A stretch of DNA of 64,000 nucleotides. It comes from Elephas maximus indicus (Eukaryota; Chordata; Mammalia; Proboscidea; Elephantidae). Where the stretch lies: the NCBI RefSeq assembly GCF_024166365.1, contig NC_064819.1, positions 109,412,293 to 109,476,292 on the forward strand. The letters are read 5' to 3'. The notes beneath the pieces were generated by a model. The model ran no database searches. It worked only from the letters and a program-made list of their open reading frames with translations, and was not told where the DNA came from. Each line of letters opens with the position of its first letter. Position 1 is the first letter of the stretch. Below, piece by piece: positions 47,261 to 57,789 of the stretch. The position numbers were made by a program, and so were the translations under genes.

Positions 47261-47914
47261 TGGTGGGAGATGAGTTAAGAGAGGTTGCGGAGGGTAGAAT
47301 GTCCTCCAACCTTTTAAGAAGTTCTGTTGTAAAAGAGCACAGGAACAACAGTAATCTGAACCACCAAGGAAAGGACTCAAGATGGGGAGACCTGAGTCTG
47401 TTCACATGCAGAGAGGAAGGAGAAAACAGAGTAAGACAGCTACCAGTAAGGAAGAGGAGTTCAGGAGCCCTGCTTGATAAAGTAAGGGGTACTTCTTCCT
47501 CGGAAACAGGTCCAAGAAAGAAAAAAGGAATTAAGTTTCAGATACGCTGAGATGAAGAAGTTGATAATTTAGGAAGCCCACAGTGGCCTTGGAGTGATCT
47601 TACCCACCCATCCACCCACCCATCGCAAAGCAAAGCCGATCACCTGCCTGATCTGCATGCGGGCTTGGGGAGAGTGAACGGCTTTAGAATAGTTCCTGTG
47701 AGAATGCACAAAAGGTCTGCATGAATCACGCTTTACTCTTTGGGAGGGCAGGATGGCAGGAAAGAAAAGATTAAAAATGATGAAAGCAGACACTCTAATG
47801 TGGGACAAATAAGATTCTGGTCTTTCTCTGAACTAGCTAGTGTGACAACTCATTTCTGGTCCAGGGGTAGCACCACAAGACCTGAAACCATTTACATCAA
47901 CTTAAGCCCCAAAG
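47261..47914. other. Unassigned sequence with CCCA-rich microsatellite
   Basis: CCCACCCATCCACCCACCCA lies at 47604-47623. A 97-codon frame at 47257-47550 has no domain. Confidence 0.4.
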
Positions 47915-48405
47915 CAGGGCTTTGATTCAATTTGAACTGGTTCAGTCAGAGCTGACAAAGGAAACCAGAAAAGACTCAAATTTTTTAAGTTTTTTAAAAT
48001 TTGGGTAACCCACAACAGTAACCGGAATGGGAAAAATTATGGGTCAAAGCCTGGGAACTGGAGACTTGGAAGAGGCATAGCCAGCCCCTTCAGGAGCTTG
48101 ATGCATGATATCGGATTACTGGCAGGACTGTGGAAGGTGACATACATTCAAAGCAGCACGGTTGGTCACCATCTTTGAGTAGGGCACTGTTGTTTTTGAC
48201 TCTGCGCAAAATCCGACAGGCAAGAGATTTGGTTGCTGTGCGATGTGCACGCTGCACATTTTTTAAGAGGGAGATTGGTTCTAGTAGCCCTTCGACCTGT
48301 AATTTTTCCTGTGGTTCCCCCCAATTTAAAACATTCAGGTTTGTTACGGTTTTACTTTCTTGCCCATGACTGAACCGGGAAGAACCAGTTCGAAGTCCTG
48401 CCCTA
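47915..48405. mobile_element. Candidate non-autonomous DNA transposon
   Basis: About 490 bp framed by imperfect terminal inverted repeats. The left end reads CAGGGCTTTGATTC then GAACTGGTTCAGTC. The complement of the right end reads TAGGGCAGGACTTC then GAACTGGTTC and GGTTCAGTC. There is no transposase and only short frames. I could not find a clear target duplication, so the superfamily is open (hAT-like CAGGG start). Confidence 0.45.
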
Positions 48406-48945
48406 AAGAAAGCTCTGACTAGACATATTTATTATTCCCCACAGCTTTAATGGCCACTTCGGTGGAAGTTCTAAATTATTCTTCACCTGGTAAAACGTAA
48501 AATTGCAGAAAGGCAAGTCTGAAGGAGTGACAGAAATCAGTAAAAACACAAATCAGTACCAGGGGCTGTTAAGCCGAGGAACTGCACATTTAGTGAAGAC
48601 ATATTCCACAGTTATAAAGAATAACCAAAGCCTAGATATTCTAAGAGATTATGGAAAGAGGAGTGAGAGGAAGTGTCATTGTGCTTTAACTGCACGTGTT
48701 CAAATAGTAACAATGGGGAAAAATATTCTATTTCTCATATGAAATGAATTAAAAACAGGTACTATGATTTGAAATTAGGGCATGAATAATTCAGTTTTCA
48801 AAGACCTTTTAAGACAGTTGCCTATGAAGGAAGTTGCAATTTTTCTTTTTAATGAAATTCATGTTCACAATAAAAGGCTACCAGATTTTCAATCTTCAGT
48901 TGAGAATGCTGTAAATTAAAAATCTCCTACTACAGGCATATATAG
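48406..48945. other. Unassigned sequence
   Basis: No gene recognised. A 79-codon frame at 48503-48742 has no domain. Confidence 0.35.
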
Positions 48946-49148
48946 GAGCCCCAGTGGTACAACGATTAAGCACCCAGATGTCAACTGAAAGTCGGCAGAT
49001 TGACTCCATCAGAGGCTCAGTGGGAGAAAAGACCTGGTGATCTGTTCCCGTAAAGACTATAGCCTAGGAAACCCAACGGGGCAGTTCTGCTCTGTCGCAC
49101 ACGGTGGGTATGAGTTGGAATCGACTTGAGGGCACACAACAACAACAA
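48946..49148 (+). mobile_element. AfroSINE, RTE-tail type
   Basis: Forward copy: TAGGAGCCCCAGTGGTACAA head, damaged B box (GCAGATTGACTCC), body AAGACCTGGTGATCTG, and tail AGTTGGAATCGACTTGAGGG then CACACAACAACAACAAG. Confidence 0.9.
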
Positions 49149-49159
49149 GGAAGGCTGAT

Positions 49160-49467
49160 GAGGCATCGGTGGTTCAGCAGCGTAATTCTCACCTTCCTGG
49201 CCAACGCACCTCATGCAGCTACTACCTGTCTGTCAGTGGAGGCTTGCCTTTCGCTGTGATGCTGAGCACGTTTCAGTAGAGTTTCCAGACTAAGACAGAC
49301 TGGAAAGAAAGGCCTGGTGATCTATTTCTGAAAACCTGCCAACGAAAACCCAATGGAGCATAATGGCCCGATCAGCAAGTAATCATGGGGATGGCACAGT
49401 ACTGGGCAGCATTTCGTTGCCTTGTGCCTGGGATTAACATGAGTTGGGGGCTGACTTCATGACAGCT
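49160..49467 (+). mobile_element. SINE with tRNA-Gly-like head and RTE-like tail
   Basis: A different SINE family, about 310 bp. Its head at 49163-49210 matches the start of tRNA-Gly (GCATCGGTGGTTCAG, then TAATTCTC) and jumps straight to the 3' acceptor side (GGCCAACGCACC), so the anticodon arm and B box are lost. The body shares GGCCTGGTGATCTATTTC with AfroSINEs and the tail GACAGCTAACAACAACAAGG with RTE. CAACAACAACAAGG at 49137-49150 recurs at its end (49468-49480), which may be a target duplication within the preceding SINE tail. Confidence 0.8.
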
Positions 49468-49480
49468 AACAACAACAAGG

Positions 49481-50133
49481 CAAATTCAGCTAGAAAGAAT
49501 TCCAACCTCCCTTGCTATCTCTTCTAGCAAGTTTCTACCTTTTTTTCTTTTTTAAAAAAAGATAATAAGAAACTCCACCCCTAATACTGATTTACAATCA
49601 TGGCCTGCATGTGCAAGCCCAAAACAAATGTGCATGGCACATGGAAGAATCTCATTGGTTCACACCCCTGCAAAAACCACAACCCCCCAACTTTCAATAA
49701 AGCGAAGGCCTCTTTACCTAAGTGCACATTAGCTGTTGGCTTCAGCAGGCTGTATGACATGGCTGGCTCCCCCAGTGGGCAGGCGCACCACAGCAAGGCA
49801 CTCATTAAGCTATTGGGTTTCATTCCAGTAACTGTTCAAATACATTCTTCATTGTACCATAAAGTATGTTTGTTTGATGCTGGAACTTTGATTTCCCCCT
49901 CCCTCTTTCCTTGCCTTCCCACCATTCCTTTTACCCGTTGCTCCCTCCCCTGTTTTATGGTATTTGTTCTCATGCTAATACACTCACAAAAATTCAGTAA
50001 TTCTCAATGGGTCTCTTGGTCATTAGTGCAAATTAGTGAGGTTTTACTGAATATGGTCAGATTTGATTTGCCAAGTTTTTCTCCCGTTAAGATTTTAAAC
50101 CCATGTGTATTTCAAGGGAAATCTAATTTGTAG
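49481..50133 (+). other. Unassigned sequence with the longest open frame
   Basis: A 177-codon frame runs 49600-50133. It has an even spread of residues, no signal peptide, no domain and no family I recognise. It lies outside identified repeats. I would not call it a gene: length is near what chance can give in 64 kb and no start context, intron or neighbour supports it. Confidence 0.2.
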
Positions 50134-51559
50134 GTTTCGGAATCATTTACACTCAACTCACAAACGTGGTTCTGTGAGCGCCTCCATAGCTGGTGTACAA
50201 GAAGCCACAGAAGCTGGTTTCCCCTCCTTTTAACAAGTTCTTGTTAGCATGTTTGCTTTGAAGTAGGTATTTGGATCGTGCTGGAAGCAAACAGAACTAA
50301 GCCCCAGAAAAATGTAAAGTAAGATTTAAAAACCAAGTCCAAAACAGCTTTTTTTTCCCCCCCAATAATTATACTTTTTAAAGAAAAAATGCTAAGGATT
50401 GCACTATCCATTTCAGCCTTTTAAGGATGATGTCAACACCGCCTGCCTGGACGAGGCGGCATTTTGCAATGCGTCAGTCTAGGAGGGTGACGAGGGAGTA
50501 GTCTGTGAGTAGGTGACATGATCTGCTTTCACCTTGTCCTGTCCACTTTGTCATTTCACTGACTATTCAGTTGCTGGGCCACCCACCCTGCCCCACCATT
50601 CCCACTAGGCCTCTGCTGCTGGGATTCTCCCAGGTGTCATTTCTGCCAGTGGGTGCTCCCATACCTATTGACTCCTGCCTGTCTCTTCCTCTTTGGAGCT
50701 CCTTAGCACTCCCTGTGTTCTTGGACTTTACCACAGCAACCACTCCCTCATTTCCTGATGCTTCTCCAGCTTCCTGGTGGGATAGACTCCTTGTTGCCCA
50801 CTTTGGACTCCTAGTGCTGCATCTTGGTTGAAGCCAACTGCAGACCCACTGCTTCAATCCTTGAACCCCTGGTCCTGCCTCCAGGTCGGGCTTCTGTAAT
50901 GACAATTTCCTCACTATCTATACCGTTCCAGATGCTAGATCTATTGCTACCCTGGCTTGTCCTGCAGCTCTCATTGCTCTGAAAAAAAGGACCAAATCTT
51001 ACTGATGTTTCTATAACCCATTTCCACAGTGCAAGACCATCAGCAGTAGGATGGAAGTGCTGATGAGACTTTGTGTCCTTGTGGGTGGCATGAACAGTGT
51101 TTAAAAGACAGAAAATCTGTTAGGGCCAGCTCCTGTCCAAACACCAAAAGTAAACCAAAAGTAGGCAATTCTTACATTGAGAATAGGTTGGTTTGTCTTT
51201 TTTTCTTCCTTCCATCCAAGGGTTTTTTTTAGAAAGACAAATAGCTATGACGATGCCATAAAAAGCCCTTCTTTACCAACTGTCTCCTACGCAAACAATT
51301 CCTTCCAGTGCCCAGGAGTTCACTTCAACGAACCCTGGAGAAGAATAGCAGGGATGCTACTCAATGCTGGGGTGACTCACTGAGGCAGTGGTGAACTCTC
51401 AAAGAGCCGACATAGAAACCACTAAGAACAACTAAGACCCCAGTGGATTTGGACAGACCTTGTGTTGCAACTGTTCTGAGAAATCTACCACTAACTCAGA
51501 GGCTAGCAGAAGAGGCGTGCTGGCAAATACTCCAAATATGCTCAGACAACTTCAGTATG
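50134..51559. other. Unassigned sequence with a GC-richer block
   Basis: Positions 50570-50990 are GC-richer and pyrimidine-rich on the plus strand, which by itself gives open frames on both strands (86 codons plus, 115 minus) . No domain, no CpG clustering and no repeat family recognised. Confidence 0.35.
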
Positions 51560-51675
51560 TTTGTATATACACATGTATATAAATGCACATACATATTATA
51601 TATATATACACCAAATTATGCTATTATATGGATATAATAGCATAACTATATAGCTTTTTAATATATATATATAAA
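51560..51675. repeat. AT-rich block with a perfect 14-bp hairpin
   Basis: Mostly TATA-type dinucleotides. Arms 51616-51629 (TTATGCTATTATAT) and 51632-51645 pair perfectly around a GG loop. It is a candidate cruciform in a fragile low-complexity patch. Confidence 0.85.
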
Positions 51676-52364
51676 CCAATTATGTATACCCTTGAATGAG
51701 AAAGGCCCTTTTCTAATCCGTCCCTGAATCCCTTGCTTTAACATTTTTGGAAAGCATGGTGCCACAATCCGTTGGAGGACATATTATAATTACCGCATAA
51801 CCTCCAGTTAGGGAGTCCCTAGAAAGAGCCCTCTGACTGCTGAGGATAGTCACTCATTCATTCACTGACTTACCCATCAATCTTTAACAAGGTATCAACC
51901 ATGGGGCAGGAATCATGTGAGGTTTTCTCCATTAGATGAGAAAGAATTTCTAGAGACAGAGGAGAGTGGAGAGGAGAAACAGCCTCTCTCCTCCATTTCT
52001 CTGCTCTCAAACTTAGATAGCAAAGGTAGGAAGCAAATTAGATAAACAAGTATTTGCAAACTACCCAGTTTTTTCCCAATCACCTGCTATTTTTTTTTCT
52101 TAAAGAATTTCAACATTTCTCTTCATTTTCCACTTCCCAATTCTTTTTTAATGTTTTACCTAAAATTTGGCAAATAATGATGCTTTCAACAACTAGTATA
52201 AGTTATAACAGCTTCTGCCAATGGAACAGTGTCCCTTTCCTTACAATATAACTCTTTCAATTAACATGTATATAGAATGAAACAAGATATAAAATGGAGA
52301 TGAGGAAGAGTTTAATCAGGATGTGGATTTCACTGTATGAAAAAATACAAGCAAACAATGAGCT
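51676..52364. other. Unassigned sequence
   Basis: Possible L2 tail scrap at 51847-51910 (CACTCATTCATTCACTGACTT). Nothing else recognised. Confidence 0.35.
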
Positions 52365-52595
52365 TTAGTTAATAATATGCATGCTTAATACTGAGGCCTG
52401 CCAATTTACTTTGAAATGCATACAAAAAGATGGTTCCTTGATGGAAAGAGGATAGACAGATAAATCTGTGACAAAACAAGAAGAGTAAAATACTGTTGAC
52501 ACAGGGAGTGGGTATATGGGTGTTCGCTGTAAATTTCTATCAACTTCTCTATATGCTACAAAGTTTTCATAATAAATGTTGGAAAAAAGCTTCAT
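52365..52595 (+). mobile_element. L1 3' UTR fragment
   Basis: GGGAGTGGGTATATGGGTGTT, then CTCTATATGCTACAAAG and TTTTCATAATAAATGTTGG are the end of an old L1 3' UTR. Confidence 0.65.
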
Positions 52596-52857
52596 CAAAT
52601 TGCCATTTCCGCTTCAATTCCTTTTACACATTGACTCATAATGCATTTATTATTAATTCTCTGACAGATTTTGGAAGCTCACAAAAATTTTTTTTTTTTT
52701 CTCCTTAACCCAAAGGAGGGTAGTCGAATGAGGAGAGTATCTAGAGTGAAATATCTAGGGGAACAGAGCCTGCAAGTTAAACATCTGTGGGTATTTAGAT
52801 AGCCTGCCTGCGAACAATATGATGGAAAAGAAGGTCAGAGTCGGGGCATGCAGAATC

Positions 52858-53050
52858 AGAATGACAGAATGTTAGAGCTGGAAGGGGTTTTAGCAACCGT
52901 GTAGTCAAGCCTCTCATTTTACAGATGAGGAAACAGAAGCCCACAGATGTCAAGCGATTTGTCTGAGATTCTTCAGAGAGATTAGTGGCAAAGCCAAGGA
53001 CTTAAGACTGGGCCTCTTGACTTCTGCTCTTCCCACCACACCACTCAGCT
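52858..53050 (+). repeat. Ancient mammalian repeat, family not named
   Basis: GAATGACAGAATGTTAGAGCT, GGAAGGGGTTTTAGCAACC, CTCATTTTACAGATGAGGAA, then GGGCCTCTTGACTTCTGC and a terminal CACCACACCACTCAGC. Best-preserved of the four copies. Confidence 0.65.
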
Positions 53051-54884
53051 TCATTAAATCAGGCCCCCAGAGCCAAGTGTTAGCAGCCAAACATCTAATT
53101 TCTTTTTTTCTACTAAAATCTCTTGCAGGAAGTTCAGAGTCATTTTTTTGACTCTCTGTACTTTCCCCCTATTCTTATTGTGACCACAAATCAGTTTATC
53201 CAAATGGGAGAAAAACTAAAGAGAAGTCTTCCATTTCTGAATCCTATGTAGGTAGAAATACAAAATGTGTGTAAGTATAAAAAAAATACAAAAGGACAAT
53301 TAAAAAAAAAAAACCAGAACAAAACAGCATTAAATATGGACAAATGTTGCCTCAATTATTCATTTATAGCAGAGGTCTATGTGCCAAAGATAGCACATAT
53401 GCACATAAAGGGCGTCTCACTTCCTAACAGTTACTGTAACGTATAAAGGCATTCCTGAAAAAGGATAAAAATGTACTTGTTTTCCAAATTAATCGTTTAT
53501 AGTCTCATCTAGCAAAGTGTTACATCTTTACAACTTATAAAATATCAATTTTGATAAAACACCCTTATACATATACCAAAAAAACCGGTTAATAAGCATA
53601 CATCTTTTATGGGGCAATAAAACCATACATTTTTATAACATTTAAAAGTAATATAAAATATAAAAATTGAACATTATTTTGTTAAAAAAGTTCTTGCGGA
53701 ACTTTTAATTTCACTTTTCCACTAGGTTAACTTAAGAGAGAAGTATTTATGAAGACAAATATTCTTAATGATGCTGATACAATGGAAATGCGCCAACGAC
53801 ATCCGGAAATAGTACTAACCTATTATTGCCATTCGATATGTTGAAATTTTTTCTTTCAATGTTTCTTTTCCTCCGTCAATTTAGATACAGTACACACAGC
53901 CATGGACCTGAACCACAAGACAGTCCATTTCATAATTTCTATTTCTTTTTCACGATTTATGTCAGTAGTGGTATGAACGTACAATTACATGGTGTGATAA
54001 TAAAGTAACGTGACTCATTTGTCACCACTGAGTCTTTTCTAAAGAATGTGCCGCGAGCTCTGACGATAATTAGTGAAGAGTGATTTCAAAAATATTTTGT
54101 GCAAAGGCAGCACTGTTTGGAATTGTAGAGATGTTCAAGGACATTTTGTTTTGAGAGATAGTCTCTGAGATATAATGCTCTGTTTGTATCTGAAAACAAA
54201 ACAAAGCAAGAACAGGAAAGCTAGTCAAATTACTTAACAATCTCACCTGTCTTTCTAAGATGACTAAAACAATGTTCATATTCTGGGGCTGTGTCTGGCC
54301 TGATGGAATAACTACACTGAAGGGAATGAGATTTTACTTTTTGTATGTTCACACAAAGCAGAAGCACAATTGGTAGAAAACAATGGAGAATTAGAAAACA
54401 AAGACTCTATTTCAAAACTAAACCATGATTCTATTGCTTTAATAGGCTGTACAAGGTAAAATGAAATTCGATCTCTTTATCCAAATAAGTAAGGAACGTG
54501 TGGAGACCTAGTTAAAAAAAAAAATTTTTTTTTTTTTTTAAGGTAGAGTGAAATGAGTGATTACCTTCATGGCAGCGTCAGCAGAACTGAGATTGCCACA
54601 AGCAGGCCTTGGCGACCGAGGAGAACTCTATTCCACCTTCCTAGGTGGTGATACCTTGGTCGGATGTCTTAGTTTTGAAGGAGCATTGCCATATGTCTCA
54701 TGGACATTCTGAGGCCTAAAGACAAGCAACATTCCTGTTTCTCATTCCTTACCTTTTTCTGTAAAACCACCTATAAAAAAAGCTGGCAGAATGTAATTGC
54801 GGTTCCAGCTGTGTAGATGCTCTATAATCCTATGTTTCAAAAACAGCAGCAAGGTTTGAAAGGTATATGTGCAAACAATGTGGT
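53051..54884. other. Unassigned AT-rich sequence
   Basis: 1.8 kb without a recognised gene. A11 directly followed by T15 at 54514-54539 forms a self-complementary homopolymer junction. Confidence 0.4.
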
Positions 54885-54998
54885 TTAATGGAATTCCTAA
54901 GACTGAGTTCAGGTTCCAGCTCTACTACCGTGTGACCTTGGGAAAATGAATGAACTTTCATGAATCTCAGCTTCCTCATTTACAAAATCATCATCATC
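54885..54998 (+). repeat. MIR SINE remnant
   Basis: GTTCAGGTTCCAGCTCTACT, GTGTGACCTTGGGAAAATGA and CAGCTTCCTCATTTACAAAA follow the MIR order. It ends in a short ATC repeat. Confidence 0.75.
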
Positions 54999-54999
54999 A

Positions 55000-55165
55000 T
55001 TGCTAACAATTACAGAGTGCTGACTATATTCCAGGCACTGCTCTAATGGGCTTTCTAGATTTTAATTCATTTAATCCTTAACAACTCTGTGAGAAAGCAC
55101 TATTATTAGTCACATTTTCTATATAAGAAACTGAGTCACAGAGTGGTTATGTTGCTTGTCTAAAG
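55000..55165 (-). repeat. MIR SINE remnant, head to tail with the previous one
   Basis: Reverse MIR: GTGCTGACTATATTCCAGGC, ACTGCTCTAATGGGC, TTAACAACTCTGTGAGAAAG and AGAAACTGAGTCACAGAGTG. Confidence 0.75.
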
Positions 55166-55614
55166 ATAATAAAACTTACTCCACAGGGCTGTTGTGAATA
55201 AAACACAAAACCAGTAAGATGATAAGTGATGAAAGGGATTTTTCAGAACATCTAGTCTAAATTGTAACAGTAAGTATGAGGTGTATCTAAGCCTCAAAAA
55301 AGGGCTGGTTAATTGCAGACATTGGACTGTAACCAAGGTCTTCTAGTTCATATCTTAGTGGCCTTTTAATAGCACCTCTTCCCTATTTTGCTTTTCTTTA
55401 AGAAATTTCCACTTACTATTTCATTTATATGCACAAAACTCCACTAGGATAGAAAAGTGGGAAAGAGTTGTCATCCCCACTTTTTTTTTTTTTTTAACAG
55501 ATTAGAAAGCTCTGGATGCCTGGACATCAGAGTGTATTACAGCTGGACATAGGGTCAAGGTCAATTACATGACAGAGGTGATGATGATGGCTGTGACTCC
55601 ATCTCATTTACTGT
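55166..55614. other. Unassigned sequence
   Basis: T15 at 55481-55495. Nothing else recognised. Confidence 0.35.
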
Positions 55615-55740
55615 ATCTTGATTCTCGTTAGGGCATGGTGTCAAACACGTTATGCATATTATCTCATTTAATGCTAAGTCTATCTTTGAGTATATGACTT
55701 AAAATGTTATTAGTTTTCAAAGTAGAGAATGGCTAAGCCT
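55615..55740 (-). repeat. MIR SINE fragment
   Basis: ACACGTTATGCATATTATCTC and ATTTAATGCTAAGTC fit the middle of a reverse MIR. Confidence 0.5.
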
Positions 55741-56144
55741 CAGTTTATAAAATACAGACTTTCTGGAGTCAAGATTCCAAAGCCCAGTTGTGTTGACTCA
55801 GCCCAAGGTCCTACCTAAAAAAGGATAAACTAAAGGCCAGGCAGATTACTGAGTGTGGGCTTTGGGCTTGACACTGAGAATGAAGGCCTTCTCTCTGCAG
55901 TGAGGACATACACAGGCCCCATGGTACTTTTTGAAAGAGCTCAGTTAACCTCAACTCTTTCAGCAGAATCTTAGCTTAACCGCTAAAATGGATTTTAAAA
56001 AACAATGGTTGAATTACTTTATAGTCTATTAGTCACCGTACATAAATCTAATGTTAGAAAAAAAAGGTTCACTTAATATTTAGTGGGGAATGGTGACAGA
56101 AATACCGCATTAAAGGTAGGGTTGCGCAGTTGACTATTTTAATT
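55741..56144. other. Unassigned sequence
   Basis: No gene or repeat recognised. Confidence 0.35.
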
Positions 56145-56231
56145 GCTGTCAATAAACTGTATACCTTTAAAAAGTTGAATCTGCAGAAGTTGTGTGATGG
56201 ACATATTTATAACAATGACAAAAAAAAAAAT
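56145..56231 (+). mobile_element. L1-type 3' terminus
   Basis: AATAAACTGTATACC, TTGTGTGATGGACATATTTA and an A11 end resemble an L1 3' UTR terminus. Short and diverged. Confidence 0.4.
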
Positions 56232-56270
56232 ACTGCTCATGTACAACCAAAATCTTCATGGGATTTGGTT

Positions 56271-57018
56271 TCTTAGTTTGGAGGTAAAGAGCCATGGTTT
56301 CACGTGATATCCTGTTCATTGGCCTAATAACTTGTTTAGTGCTTCTGGTCTACCTCCTAGTTGGTTGTGTAGTGCCTGGGGTCTCCCTAAAAGCTTGCAA
56401 GCAGCTATCCAAGGCACAACAATTGGTCTCCATTTGCCTGAACCAAGAGCAGAAGAAGGAGCATGAGGAATAGAAAGAGGATGTGGACTGTGTGACTCAC
56501 TGTCGCCATGAACAACTGCCTCCTTTGCCAGGAGACCAGAACTAGATGTTACTTGGCTGCTATTACTGAACATTTCGATCGAAGATTCTATAGAAGAATC
56601 TTCGATCGAAAGGGTGAATTTAAAATTTTCATGGACTCCAGACATCCTGGAGCCATGAAGGTTGGACGAACCCCTGAAACTATTGCCCTGAGATAATCTT
56701 TAAACCTTAAACCAAAAATACTCCCTGAAGTCTTCTAAAACCAAACAATAGTTTAGCTTAACTAGTAAAAAACTGTCTAGCTTGAGCATTATATATAAGG
56801 GATCAAATGACAACAGCAACTTGAAAGATTAGATAGGAACTCTAGGGGGCAGTGAATTTATGCTAATGAGGGATGAACAAGTCAGAAAAGGAAGGTGAGA
56901 GGGGTTGCACAACTCGAAGAATATAATCAATGTCATTAAATGGTACACACAGGAACCGCTGAATTCTGTGTATGTTTTGCTGGGTATATTCTCAACAACA
57001 ACAACAAAAAATAGTGGG
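56271..57018 (+). mobile_element. Lineage-specific retroelement with hairpin
   Basis: About 750 bp. It starts near TTGGAGGTAAAGAGCCATGG, includes GCAAGCAGCTATCCAAGGC and AATAGTTTAGCTTAACTAG, and ends in a (CAA)n A-rich tail at about 56993-57010. I recall it as a frequent elephant repeat, probably a non-LTR retroelement 3' region, but cannot name it. A 109-codon reverse frame at 56316-56645 lies inside it and is not a gene. Confidence 0.5.
56573..56611. repeat. Perfect 17-bp hairpin
   Basis: Arm 56573-56589 (TTTCGATCGAAGATTCT) pairs perfectly with 56595-56611 around the 5-base loop ATAGA. CGATCG in each arm is itself palindromic. It sits within the element at 56271-57018. Confidence 0.97.
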
Positions 57019-57299
57019 AAAAAAAACTGAACCATATTCAGCAGTTATTGGCCACAATCCCTTTATTCAATAGACATATCCTCCATTAAAATTACCAGTT
57101 ACTGTATGTAACACATTCCAATCTTTAGCATTTGAACTTAGGAGAAGAGATGAGGTTCTTGACTTTGCATCATGGTTTTTATTGATATTGTGATGCACTG
57201 GGACAAGCAATATCTCGAGACCCTACTGCAAAGCCCAATTCTCAGTCTTCTAACTCCCTATACACTCTCTTCATGACCCAGGAACCCTAGTTTCTACTC

Positions 57300-57425
57300 T
57301 TACTGTCAGTCAGTCAAAAAATATTCACTGAACACCTACTTGTGCTAAGCAAAGTGTTGGGTCTTGGGGGTACAATGGTGAGCAAAGGAGACCCAGGTCC
57401 TGCTTAAATGCAGCTTATTGTTCCA
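57300..57425 (-). repeat. L2-type LINE remnant
   Basis: CAGTCAAAAAATATTCACTG, AACACCTACTTGTGCTAAGC and GGTACAATGGTGAGCAAAG fit the reverse L2 3' end. Confidence 0.65.
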
Positions 57426-57789
57426 TCTCCCCCACTCAAGGGTATCTTTGATATACTTTTCTCTCTCTCTGGCTCCTCCAACCTCAGATGTATCTGCTGA
57501 GTCCTTGGTCCCATCTGTTATCACCCTGTGAACTCTTTGAAAGGAACTTTGGATTTAACACTTTAAAGACATTAAATCATACTACAATTTGCTTATACAC
57601 CAGAATAAGATGCCAAAAAACTCAAAGTGATCAGGAACCACTCCATTCCCCAAATCTTGCAGTCTTCCAATTGTTACATATGTGAATTATAATTCCAGAG
57701 CACATCTGCCTACCAAATTTTGAGAAATAAATGACTAAAAGAGTTTTCATCTTATGATTCTTTGAGCTCCTTTATTAATTCATAGCCCA
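57426..57789. other. Unassigned sequence
   Basis: No gene recognised; the 65-codon frame at 57488-57685 has no domain. Confidence 0.35.

Noticed and set aside
49163-49210. Functional tRNA-Gly gene
   Set aside because: The anticodon arm and B box are absent. It is a SINE head.
50567-50914. 115-codon reverse and 86-codon forward frames in GC-richer DNA
   Set aside because: Open on both strands because of base composition. No motif, CpG island or splice context.
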